NCBI GenBank assembly: GCA_021229015.1
Contig: CM037784.1
Location: forward strand, 68,107,013-68,171,012
Direction: 5' to 3'
From: Solen grandis
Lineage: Eukaryota > Mollusca > Bivalvia > Adapedonta > Solenidae
DNA length: 64,000 nucleotides
The translations under genes and the position numbers were made by a program. Below are positions 1-11,107 of this stretch, in pieces (within the stretch, counting starts at the first letter, position 1; each line of letters opens with the position of its first letter). Below the pieces are notes generated by a model, which saw only the letters and a list, made by a program, of their open reading frames with translations, was not told the origin of the DNA and made no database searches.

Positions 1-3000
1 TACAATACTCCTAGGACGATGAAATTTTTATGACTTATTAGTCACGTGAGGAAATTTTGATTTCTATGATTTTCATATGCCTATGACGTCATATGACGTC
101 ATATTTCAAAAATGCTTCAAAAGTTTGTACGCGGTCTACAGCCATTGTTTGTGAACCGATTTTCATCAAATTTTCACAGATTGTGTATATTAAGTTCTAG
201 TTGTGCATCCCGGTGTCCGTTTTTCAAAATTCGAAAAGTCCATGGTTCTATAGCGAATCCAAGATTCGAACCAAGGTCGTAAATTTTTTAAATGCTTATA
301 AAATCTGTTCTATTTAAGATTGAAAGTTGATATTTAGTCAGTATATAGGTCTCTAAAAGTTTTAAAAATTTTGTGAAAATAAATGTCATATGACGTCACG
401 TGACGTCATTATATGATAATGTATTTCTAATATTAACAAGAAAATTTCTATATGTTGAAATTGTCGAAGGGCAATGAAAATTTAATGACACATGCTTCAA
501 ACGCTGAAATTTTGATTTCTATGATTTTCATATCTCTATGACGTCATATGACGTCACACGTGAAATAAGCTACAAAAGATTGTACGCGGTTCAGAGCCAT
601 TATTAATGAACCGATTTTCATCAAGTTTTCACAGAATGTGTATATTAAGTTCTAGTTGTGCATCCCGGTGTCCGTTTCTCAAAATTCGAAATTGCCAAGG
701 TTCTATAGCGAATCCAAGATTCGAACCAAGGTCGTAAATTTTCAAATGCTTATAAAATCAGTCCTTTTTGAGATAGAAAGTTGATATTTGGTCAGTATGT
801 AGGTCTCTCGGAGTCTTAAAAATATTTTGAAAATTTGCATCATATGACGTCACGTGACGTCATTATATGAAAATATATTACTAACATTAACAAGATTATT
901 TCTATATGTTGAAATGGTCGAAGAGCAATGAAAATTAAATGGCCTATGTTTCAGACAACATAATTTCTATTTCAATAATTTTATATTCATATGACGTCAT
1001 ATAACGTCACACTTGCCATATTCTACAAAAATTTGTACGCGGTCTACAGCCATTGTTTGTGAACCGATTTTCATCAAATTTTCACAGATTGTGTATATTA
1101 AGTTCTAAATGTGCATCACGGTGTCCATTTTTCAAAATTCGAGAAATTCCATGGTTCTATAGCGAATCCAAGATTCGAACCAAGGTCGTAAATTTTAAAT
1201 GCTTATAAAATCTGTCCTATTTAAGATTGAAAGTTGATATTTAATCAGTATATAGGTCTCTAGAAGTTTTAAACATTTTGTGAAAATAAATGTCATATGA
1301 CGTCACGTGACGTCATTATATGATAATGTATTTCTAATATTAACAAGAAAATTTCTATATGTTGAAATTGTCGAAGGGCAATGAAAATTTAATGACACAT
1401 GCTTCAAACGCTGAAATTTTGATTTCTATGATTTTCATATCTCTATGACGTCATATGACGTCACACGTGAAATAAGCTTCAAAAGATTGTACGCAGTCCA
1501 GAGCCATTATTAATGAACCGATTTTCATCAAATTTTCACAGAATGTGTATATTAAGTTCTAGTTGTGCATCCCGGTGTCCGTTTCTCAAAATTCGAAATT
1601 GCCAAGGTTCTATAGCGAATCCAAGATTCGAACCAAGGTCGTAAATTTTCAAATGCTTATAAAATCAGTCCTTTTTGAGATAGAAAGTTGATATTTGGTC
1701 AGTATGTAGGTCTCTCGGAGTCTTAAAAATATTTGAAAATTTGCATCATATGACGTCACGTGACGTCATTATATGAACATATATTACTAACATTAACAAG
1801 ATTATTTCTATATGTTGAAATGGTCGAAGAGCAATGAAAATTTAATGGCATATGTTTCAGACAACATAATTTCTATTTCAATAATTTTTATAGGCATATG
1901 ACGTCATATGACGTCACACTTGCCCTATTCTACAAAAGTGTGTACGCGGTCTACAGCCATTGTTTGTGAACCGATTTTCATCAAATTTTCACAGAAAGTG
2001 TATATTAGATTATAGTTGAGCATCCGGTGTCCGTTCTTCCAAATTCAAAATTGCAAAGGTTTTATGGCGGATCCAATATTCGAACTATTGACGTCAAATT
2101 TTAAATACGTATAAAATCGTTTCCAGATGAGTTTGAAATCTAATATTTGGAAAGTAAATAAGTCTCCAAAAGTGCTTTACATTCTATGAAGATGAACGTC
2201 ATTTGACGTCATATGACGTCATAAGGTCAAAAATTATTTCTGATATATACGCGTAAATTTAATATGTTGTTAACTTCCCAGGACCATGAAATCTTATGGT
2301 ATATACTTTAGAAATGCTTTAGAATGCAATGTAATTCATATTATTTGACGTTATATCACATCAGATTTGACGTCAGGACAAAAAGCTTTTACGCGGTGTA
2401 CAGCCATTTTTTTTGAACCAATTTTCAGCAAATTTCAAAGAATGTATATGTAACGCTCTAGTTGTGTATCCCGGGTCCTGTTTTACAAATTCGAAAAGAC
2501 GAAAAGGCAATGGTTCTATGGCGAATCCAAGTTTCGAAACATTGACGTCAAATTTCAAAAACATATAAAATCGCTTCGAGATGATTTAGAAAGATGATAT
2601 TTGGACTGAATATTAGTCTTTAAGACTTATTTATATTCTGTGAGGATTAACGTTATTTGACGTCATAAGGTCAAAAAGAATGTTAATATATCTACGCGTT
2701 AATTTCTATATGTTGCAAAGTTGCAAGGAGCATGAAAAAATTTACTTATATTTAAGATACTTAATATTTCATTTCATTGATTTTCTTATGCCTATGATGT
2801 CATGTGACATCAAACTTGACGTTGTCTACACAATCTTGTATGCGGTCTACAGCCATTATTATAGGATGGAATTCGAATTGTAAGCGTTTTAAATAAATTT
2901 GATTTGTAACATAGATTATAAAAATAGTCCAAGTTAAATAAATCGTTATGAAAAAAATGACTTTCAGTTACTTTTGCCATTTCCTCCAAGTTAAACCGTT

Positions 3001-3143
3001 TATTTTTCAAAGTTCATTTAAGTTATGGCCATACAAAAGCAAGTTAAAGGCTGCAATTTCATATCCTCTTACTTTTTTTGCTTTTAAGTATTTGACAAAT
3101 GTAGCAGAAAGTCCTATCATTCGTATCAACGAATGAAATCTAG
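1..3143 (+). mobile_element. Long non-autonomous element, module 1 of the ~450-bp CRE-rich repeat family
   Basis: Seven diverged monomers can be seen by following the landmark GTACGCGGTCTACAGCCATT, at about 128, 583, 1036, 1489, 1942, 2391 and 2838. The spacing is 447-455 bp. The first five alternate between two subtypes (GTTTGTGAACC and ATTAATGAACC), giving a dimeric higher-order period of about 906 bp. Each monomer carries pairs of TGACGTCA and one GATTCGAACC. The module ends with a perfect hairpin (3117-3136), then CTAG (3140-3143) and a TTA-rich tract. The window's first bases match the sequence lying some 40 bp inside module 3, so only a few tens of bases seem missing from the 5' end. 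There is no coding capacity. The hairpin plus CTAG end is typical of Helitron-type elements; the class assignment is inference. Confidence 0.7.
3117..3143 (+). other. Helitron-like 3' terminus: 8-bp hairpin then CTAG
   Basis: TCATTCGTATCAACGAATGA forms a perfect 8-bp stem with an ATCA loop. Three bases later comes CTAG, and then TTATTATTATTATTC. Helitrons end in CTRR a few bases after a hairpin. The same arrangement with a different stem sequence is found at 5118-5144, so the structure rather than the sequence is conserved. Confidence 0.6.
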
Positions 3144-3154
3144 TTATTATTATT

Positions 3155-5144
3155 ATTCTTTTTTTCCAACCTTTTCATATTGTTATTTCATTAAGTTGCT
3201 GAAGGTCTAGGACAAAGAAATTCTATCAACAGACACCTGAAGCAATGGCATTTTTGAATATATTATTTTTATCTTCACATGACGTCACATGACGTCAGAA
3301 CTAAAAATAGCTAGCAAAGTTTGTACGCGCTGTACAGCCGTCATTTATGGACGGATTGTCATGGAATTTTCACAGAAGTTATATATTAAGACCTCATTGT
3401 GCAGGATTATATAGGTTTGCCAAGATTCGAAAGAACTAATGTTCTATGGCGAATCCAAGATTCGAACCAAGGACGTCAAATTTCAAATCCATATAAAATC
3501 GATTCTAGATGAGATAGAAAGTTGATATTTGGCGAGGTTATATGTCTCTGTGTTTCCTTTGCATTTTGTAAAGATGAACGTCATATGACGTCATATGACG
3601 TCATCAAGTTGTATGAATTTCCGATTTCTTGATGTCAATTTACTCATGTTGCAAAGGCTCATAGACAATGAAAATTTAAAGTCCTATGTAGGTAATCATG
3701 AACATTTAGATTCAATGTTTAAAATTTTCATATGACGTCACATGACGTCAGAACTAAAAATAGCTACCAAAGTTTGTACGCGCTGTACAGCCGTCATTTA
3801 TGGACGGATTGGCATGGAATTTTCACAGAAGTTATATATTACGACCTCATTGTGCAGGATTATATAGGTTTGCCAAGATTCGAAAGAACTAAGGTTCTAT
3901 GGCGAATCCAAGATTCGAACCAAGGACGTCAAATTTCAAATCCATATAAAAAACGTTTCTAGATGAGATAGAAAGTTGATATTTGGCGAGATTATACGTC
4001 TCTGTGTTTCCTTTGCATTATGTAAAGATGAACGTCATATGACGTCATTTGACGTCATCAAGTTGTATAGAATTTCCGATTACTTGATGTCAATTTACTC
4101 ATGTTGCAAGGGTTCATAAACAATGGAAATTAAAAGTCCTTTGTAGGTGATCATGTTCATTTTGATCCAATGTTTAAAATTTTCATATGACGTCAGAACT
4201 AAAAATCAAAGTTTGTACGCACTGTACAGCCGTCATTTATGGATGGATTGGCATGGAATTTTCACAGAAGTTATATATTACGATCTCATTGTGTAGGATT
4301 ATATAGGTTTGCCAAGATTCGAAAAAGCAAAGGTTCTATGGCGAATCCAAGATTCGAACCAAGGACGTCAAATTTTAAATACGTATAAAATCGTTTCTAG
4401 ATGAGATAGAAACTTGATATTTGGCGAGATTATATATCTCTGTGTTTCCTTTGCATTTTGTAAAGATGAACGTCATATGACGTCATATGGCGTCATCAAG
4501 TTGTATAGAATTTCCGATTTCTTGATGTCAATTTTCCTCATGTTGCAAAGCTTCATAGACAATGCAAATTAAATGTCCTTTGTACATAATCAGGAACATT
4601 TAGATTCAATGTTTAAAATTTTCATATGACGTCACATGACGTCAGAACTATAAATAACTACCAAAGTTTGTCCGCTCTGTACAGCCGTCATTTATTGATA
4701 GATTGGCATGGAATCTTCACAGAAGTTATATATTACGACCTCATTGTGCAGGATTCTATAGGTTTGCCTAGATTCGAAAGAACTAAGGTTCTTTGACGAA
4801 TCCAAGATTCGAACCAATGACGTCAAATTTTAAATACGTATAAAATCGTTTCTAGATGAGATAGAAATTTGATATTTAGCAAGCTTATACGTCTCTGTGT
4901 TTCCTTTGCATTTTGTAAAGATGAACGTCATATGACGTCATCAAATTGTAGAGAATTTCCGATTCCTGAATGTCAATTTACTCATGTTGCAAAGGTTCAT
5001 AGACAATGAAAGTTTAATGTCCTATGTAGGTAATCATGAACATTACATGATTATATAGGTTTGCCAAAATTCGAAAAACACCAGGTTTGTCATGGTTTGC
5101 AGTGCAGAAAGCCCTATCTTTTGTTCAAAACAAAAGAAGTCTAG
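3155..5144 (+). mobile_element. Non-autonomous element, module 2 of the ~450-bp CRE-rich family
   Basis: This shorter module starts after a TTATT/poly-T junction. It holds four recognisable monomers with the landmark GTACGCGCTGTACAGCCGTC near 3328, 3777, 4217 and 4669 (spacing 440-452 bp). They are closer to each other than to module 1, which suggests amplification within the module. TGACGTCA pairs occur at one or both ends of each monomer. The 3' end is a perfect hairpin at 5118-5136 followed by CTAG at 5141-5144 and (TTA)n. The ORFs in it are short and accidental. Confidence 0.65.
5118..5144 (+). other. Helitron-like 3' terminus of module 2
   Basis: CTTTTGTTCAAAACAAAAG has an 8-bp stem with a 3-nt loop. 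It is followed four bases later by CTAG and then TTATTATT. It is preceded by GCAGAAAGCCCTATC, which matches GCAGAAAGTCCTATC in front of the hairpin at 3117, so the two 3' ends are related. Confidence 0.6.
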
Positions 5145-5159
5145 TTATTATTATTATTA

Positions 5160-6416
5160 TTATTCTTTTCTTCTTCCTAACTAAACGCTTATTTTTATAT
5201 GTTGCAATAGTCCTAGGACGATGAAATTTTTATGGCTTATTAGTCACGTGAGGAAATTTTGATTTCAATGATTTCAGCACCCTATGACGTCATGTGACGT
5301 CACAGCTAAAAATAGTGAAAAATGGTGTTCGCGCTTACAGCCGTCATGTATGGTCGGATTTTCTTCAAATTTTTACAGATGGTACATCTTGAATCAAAGG
5401 TGTGCATATCCTGTCAGCTAACCGAAATTCCGAAAGACCGAAGTTCTGTGGCTGAAATAAGATTCGAACAGAGGACCGAAAATTTCAATTTTAGGATAAA
5501 GAGCTTCAGGATGAGATAGAAAGTTGAAACTTACACAGTTTGCAGTTCTGCAGAATTTCTACAATATTTTGAGTCGTGACGTCATAGACGTCATGTGACG
5601 TCATAAGCATACTTCTTAATTTTCATTTTAGGGCAATGATTTCGACATGATGCCAGTTGTTCAGAATAATGAAAATTTCAGAGTTATGAAAGGAAAGTAT
5701 GCGCTTTTGAACAAAAGCATCTTCAGCACCCTATGACGTCATGTGACGTCACAGCTAAAAATAGTGAAAAAAGGTGTTCGCGCTCTACAGCCGTCATTAT
5801 GGTCGGATTTTCTTCAAATTTTCACAGATGGTACATCTTGAATCAAAGGTGTGCATATCCTGTCAGCTAACCGAAATTCCGAAAGACCGAAGTTCTGTGG
5901 CTGAAATAAGATTCGAACATAGGACCGAAAATTTCATTTTAGGATAAAAGAGCTTCAGGATGAGATAAAAAGTTGAAACTTACACAGTTTGCAGTTCTGC
6001 AGCATTTCTACAATATTTTGAATCGTGACGTCATAGGACGTCATAAGCATACCATTAACTTTAATTTGGGGCAATGATTTCGACATGATGCCAGTTGTTC
6101 AGACTAGTGAAAATTTCGAAGTTATTGCAGTAAAGTATGCGCTTTTGAGCAACAGCATTTTCAGCACCCTATGACGTCACCTGACGTCAGAGCTAAAATA
6201 GTGAAAAATGGTATTCGCGCTCTACAGCCGCCATTTATGATCAGATTTTCTTCAAATTTGTACAGATGGTACATCTTGAAACTAAGGTGTGAATATTTTG
6301 TCAGCTAACCTTAATTTCGAAAAACCGAAGTATTATGGCTGATGTAATATTCGAACATAGGACCTTTAAACTAATTTGGAATATAATTTTTAATTGTTCA
6401 GCATGAACGAAATACT
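5160..6416 (+). mobile_element. Module 3 of the ~450-bp CRE-rich family, cut by an assembly gap
   Basis: It begins after the (TTA)n tract at 5144-5163. Three monomers are present (TTCGCGCTCTACAGCCGTC near 5328, 5777 and 6211). TGACGTCA occurs in the pairs flanking each monomer. Its opening (TCCTAGGACGATGAAATTTT) matches the first bases of the window, showing that modules 1 and 3 share a 5' segment. The 3' end is lost in the N run. Confidence 0.6.
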
Positions 6417-6516
6417 NNNNNNNNNNNNNNNNNNNNNNNNNNNNNNNNNNNNNNNNNNNNNNNNNNNNNNNNNNNNNNNNNNNNNNNNNNNNNNNNNNNN
6501 NNNNNNNNNNNNNNNN
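6417..6516. other. Assembly gap, 100 N
   Basis: Exactly 100 N, which is a conventional scaffold placeholder rather than a measured distance. It falls where the two satellite-like families meet, so the true junction is unknown and may hide many repeat units. Confidence 0.98.
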
Positions 6517-7667
6517 ACTTATTTTTGATCAATCTTCATCATTTTTTCACTGTTTATGCATTTAAATAATACAAATAAAACCGTAGTAAATAACGATGAA
6601 AATATGCAAAGGTCAAGGTCATAATACCGATTATTGTTATTTTTATCGGCACGAAATAGCTTCAAATCTAAAAACATTTTATAGAAAGTATATGAACAAA
6701 AGTTTTAGTTTGTGAAGAGTTCTTTCCATTGGTGTTTAGTTTTTGAAGATCGGACTTCATTTGATCAAATTACCACAGTCCAAAGTTTGATCCTTTTATC
6801 AAACAAGTGTAAATCCGTATGTTTCCTCTTTTTTGCAGCTCCTGACCTTATTTTTTGTTCAATCTTCATTATTTTTTCACTGTTTATGCATTTAAATAAT
6901 ACTGATAGTAAATAACGATGAAATATGCAAAGGTCAAGGTCATAATACCGATTATTGTTATTTTTATCGGCACGAAATAGCTTCAAATCTAAAAAATTTT
7001 ATAGAAAGTATATGAACAAAAGTTTTAGTTTGTGAAGAGATCTTTCCATTGGTGTTTAGTTTTTGAAGATCGGGGTTGAATTGGTTGAGTTATGACAGAA
7101 AGGCGAAAAGTGTACTTTTAACGAAATTGAAACGCTGTAGTTTCATGAACTTTGAGTCAAAAATTATGATTTCTTCAGCATTAACACACTGAAAAGTGAA
7201 GTGATGTATACTGCAAGGAATACTTGTTTGGTCACGTGATTATGATTTCATGCATATTTAAGCAGAAATTATTTAAAAAATCATATAAAATCGACAAGTT
7301 GATGTTTGAAGTTGAAATTTGCAAGAATGCCGTAGACTACAATGTGCAAAATGTCCTGAAAAATTCAAGTGATTCCGTCAACAAACATGGCAGATATTCA
7401 TGTTTTTCGGATAAGGGCTTGTATACGAAAATCTAGCAATTTGACGTAAGAGAAGAAGGCGGTTATTGGGTTGGTTACCCACGATCCGGACGTTCCTACG
7501 CAGGAAAGAGTGCCGCTGTTGAAAGGTGAATTGCGATGCGTATTTGAGAGAATGAGGTGCATTTTAGGATGCTATGGTGTACACCATGGACGATAAGCAC
7601 ATTGCTTTGCCTTTGTTATATCGGCTTTCTCAAACTTTTATTAGGGCTTTCAGCCTCAGTAGAATTA
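6517..7667 (+). mobile_element. Type II element, 3' portion (5' part lost in the gap)
   Basis: It begins inside the 331-bp internal repeat (TTTTTCACTGTTTATGCATT, AAAGGTCAAGGTCATA, ATAGAAAGTATATGAACAAA). From about 7060 it runs into the family's 3' segment (CTGCAAGGAATACTTG, GGCGGTTATTGGGTTGG, AGGGCTTTCAGCCTCA). The same 3' segment ends the elements near 9,500, 17,236 and 23,607. No protein-coding potential was seen. Confidence 0.65.
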
Positions 7668-7738
7668 TTAGGTTCGCCTCGCGTGGTGCGAAAACCTATT
7701 GTTCTTCTTCTGTTTCTTTTTTTTTTTTTTTGTTTTTT
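7668..7738 (+). repeat. Junction hairpin module and T-tract
   Basis: A degenerate copy of the AGGTTTTCGC / GCGAAAACCT inverted repeat, followed by ATTGTTCTTCTTCTG and a T-tract. The next element starts immediately with TCTAACCC at about 7738. The same module separates several other element pairs in this region. Confidence 0.6.
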
Positions 7739-9535
7739 CTAACCCTTTTTTGTGAAACGGCATAGCTCCGAGGGAGAAAAGCCTCTCTAATGAAACTTAA
7801 TCCATAATAACCACGTATTTGAAGAAATCCCTAACGTCCGAGAAAATTTTCATCTTTGTTTTGATTTTCCCGCAGGGGGCGTTTTATATGAAACGTTTAT
7901 AACGATATCTCAATTATTTGAGTCCGATTCAAATGCGGTTTTGCACAATGTCCTTGTAAATAGCCCAATAAAATAGATAGGTTCCAAAAATTTGCGTATT
8001 AAACTTTCGTGCTACAGAGGTTGAAATTCGAAATCTCGCAAAAACTGTGAAATAAGGGTAGGTCTAACCAAAAACCGTGCCCATTAATTCAGAGATGAAT
8101 AGAAGAATTGTTTGTTTGCATAGGATTTGCAAGACAATACGCACAAAATATATGGGGTGGTTGGCGAGTTTATAATGCATGGTTTGTTCACAGTAACGAG
8201 GTCATACATAACCAATATTTTTCGAAAAGCCAACATTTTAAAAGCATGACTTTTAAGGTATTTGCAGCTCCTGACTAGTTTTTGTTCAATCTTCATCATT
8301 TTTTCACTGTTTTAAATGCATTTTTATAAAACAATAAAATCATAGAAAAAAAAAAATTTGTTCACCATAATATGCAAAGGTCCTAGTCATATACCTATTA
8401 TTATTAGTTACTATCGGCATAAAATAGCTCCAAATCAAAAATATTTTATAGAAAGTATATGAACTAAAGTTTTAGTTTTGAAGAGATCTTTCCATTGGTG
8501 TTTAGTTTGAAGATCGGACTTCATTTGACCAAATTACCACAGTCCAAAGTTTTGATCCTTTTACAAACAAGTGTAAATCCGTATGTCCTCTTTTTGCAGC
8601 TCCTGACCTTATTTTTTTGTCAATCTTCATTATTTTTTCACTGTTTATGCATTAAATTATAAAAATAAACCCTGATAGTAAATACGATGAAAGTATGCAA
8701 AGGTCAAGTCATAATCCCGATTATTGTTAGTTTGTATTATCGGCCCGAAATAGCTTCAAATCTAAAAATATTTTTTAGAAAGTATATGAACAAAAGTTTT
8801 TAGTTTGTGAAGAGATCTTTTCCATTGTGTTTATTTTTGAAGATCGGGTGAATTGTTGAGTTATGACAGAGAAGGCGAAAAGTGTACTTTTAAAAATTTA
8901 AACGAAATTGAAACGCTGGAGTTTCATGAACTTGGAGTCAAACTATGAGTTTTCAGCATTAAGACACTGAAAAAAAGTGAAGTGATGGTAAACTGCAAGG
9001 AATACTTGTTTGTGTCACGTGATTATGATTTCATGCATATTTAAGCAGTAAATTATTTAAAAAAAATCATATAAAATCGACAAGTTGAATGTTTGAAGTT
9101 GAAAATTTGCAAGAATGCCGTAGACTACACAATGTGCAAAATGTCCTGAAAAATTCAAGTGATTCCGTCAAACAAAACATGGCAGAATATTCATGATTTT
9201 CGGATAAGGGCTTGTAAACGAAAAATCCTAGCAATTTGACGTAAGAGAAGAAGGGCGGTTCTTATTGGGTTGGTTACCCACGATTCCGGACTGCGGCTTT
9301 TGTCGGTCTTAGAAAGACCCGAGTTCCTACGCAGGAAAGGTGCCCGTGTTGAAAGGTGAATTTTTGCGAGAATTGCGATATTTGAGAGAATGAGGTTGCA
9401 TATTATAGGGATGGCAATGGTGTACAACCAGGAACCGATAAGCACAATGCCTTTTTATAACGGCTTTTCTTTTTTCTTCAAACTTTTAATTAGGGGCTTT
9501 CATAGCCTCAAGTAGAAATATTATTTTGTTTTTAT
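7738..9535 (+). mobile_element. Type II element, indel-rich copy
   Basis: The 5' start TCTAACCCTTTTTTGTGAA is followed by the CTCF-like motif at 7869-7881 (one base shorter than the consensus), the GACATACGCACAAAATATATGG block, two 331-bp repeats and the common 3' segment to about 9,500. Compared with the copies at 16.6-17.2 and 23.1-23.6 kb it has many single-base insertions and deletions, especially after 8,300. This may be decay or unpolished assembly. Confidence 0.6.
7869..7881 (+). promoter_or_regulatory. CTCF-like motif, first of the series
   Basis: CCCGCAGGGGGCG, a one-base-shorter variant of the motif found intact downstream. Intact or near-intact copies lie at 12,024, 12,900, 14,068, 15,015, 17,615, 19,114, 19,967, 22,505 and 23,860, all on the plus strand. 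Degenerate copies lie near 9,981 and 11,048. The best copies (CCGCTAGGGGGCGCT) differ from the known bilaterian CTCF core by about one base. Binding is not shown by sequence alone. Confidence 0.4.
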
Positions 9536-9775
9536 ATAAAATTTTTTAATAGATAAATTTTTTTTATTTATTTTATTTTTTTTTATTAGAATAATTTTGT
9601 TTTTTTAGGTTTTTTTTCTTTCGCAAAAAAAATCGCGCAGTGCAAAGAAAACCTATGTCTTCTTCTGTTTCGTGTAGTTTCTTTTTTTTAGGTTTTCGCA
9701 TCGCCTTCCGAAACCTATTGTTCTTCTTCTTGTTTTATTTTTAGTATTAATTAATTTTTCTAATAAACCAAAAAA
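9536..9775 (+). repeat. Low-complexity junction with two degenerate hairpin modules
   Basis: A/T-rich sequence with long T runs and two damaged copies of the AGGTTTTCGC...GAAAACCTATTGTTCTTCTTC module (about 9605-9685 and 9692-9745). It lies between the 3' segment of one element and the AACCCTTTATTGTGAACGG start of the next. Confidence 0.5.
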
Positions 9776-11075
9776 AAAAAACCCTTTATTGTGAACGGCA
9801 TATCACCATGATAAGAAAAAAACCACAATTATGAAATTTTTTACCAGTTCCTTATATTAATCTGGACCTTGAATAATCCTAACGTGTGAGAAATTTTTTT
9901 CAAAAAAACAAATTTTTTGTCTTTTTATTTTTTTTTTTTTTTTTTTTTTTTTTTTGTTTGCCCCCGCCCGGCGGCCCGGACGAGGGGGCGCTTAGAAAAA
10001 AAAATCCAACAAATGCTAATTAACTCTGGGGTGTTATTATTTTGAGGTCCGATTCCAGATGTGGTTTTGCATTGTGTTTCCTTGTGGGGGGTCAAAAAAA
10101 AAGTATTCCAATCAAATATGATAGTTTTCATATTCAAAAAAAATCAAAAATCTGCGTATATAAAACTCTTTTTTGACTACGAAGGTTTGAACGTTCGAAC
10201 CTCGCAAAAAACAGTGAAAATGAGGGTAGTCTACGAAAAAGTGCCCATTGTTTTTTTTTTTTTTATTGAATTGGAGATAAAAGAATTTGGTGTTTGTTGC
10301 ATATGAGCCGCAAGACATATTCGCAACAAAATAAATGGGGTGGCGAATTTCGGGAAATCATGGTTTGTCCACAGTACGGCGGGTCAAACTTGAAAAACCA
10401 ATATTTCGAAAAATCAACATTTTCAAATTCAATCCAAAAAGCATGAAACTGTTAAGATTTTTTGGGGCAAAAAAAGCTAGCTCGCTGAAACTTTTAAAAA
10501 AATAAAAATTTATTTTAAAAAGTTCAATAATTCTAAATGAAATTTTCACAAATTTTAGTAAAACTACTATTTCTTAAGTGTCACATAATATTAAAAAAGT
10601 ATTAAAAATGTATTGTAAGGGTCAGGGTCCATATTAGGATAATTTGTGTATATCAATTCGCTTTGAAATAGCTCCAAATCCAAAAAAAACAATTTTCATT
10701 AGAACAATTTAAACAAAAGATTTTTAGTTTAAGAAAAGTTCTTTTCAATGATGTTTGGATTGTTGAAGATCGGACTTGGATTTGTCATTTAATTGATTTA
10801 TTAGATTTATTGTTTTTTTTTTTTGTTTTTGTTTTAACGGCAGTCCAAATTTGAATCCCTTTTTTTCGAATAATTGTAAATCAGGTTTTATGTTTCAAAT
10901 TTGATACATAAGAATAAAAAGTTTTAATTTGTGCGACTGTTGTGTATACTTGATTGAACTATTTTACTTTTTCCTTCTCCTCCTGCGTTGCTAGGTACCC
11001 TAATGGTAAAATTTTATCGTATCTATAATTTTCCTTTCTCTTTTTTGCCGGGCTAAGGGGCGCTTTTTTTTTTCT

Positions 11076-11107
<32 letters not shown>

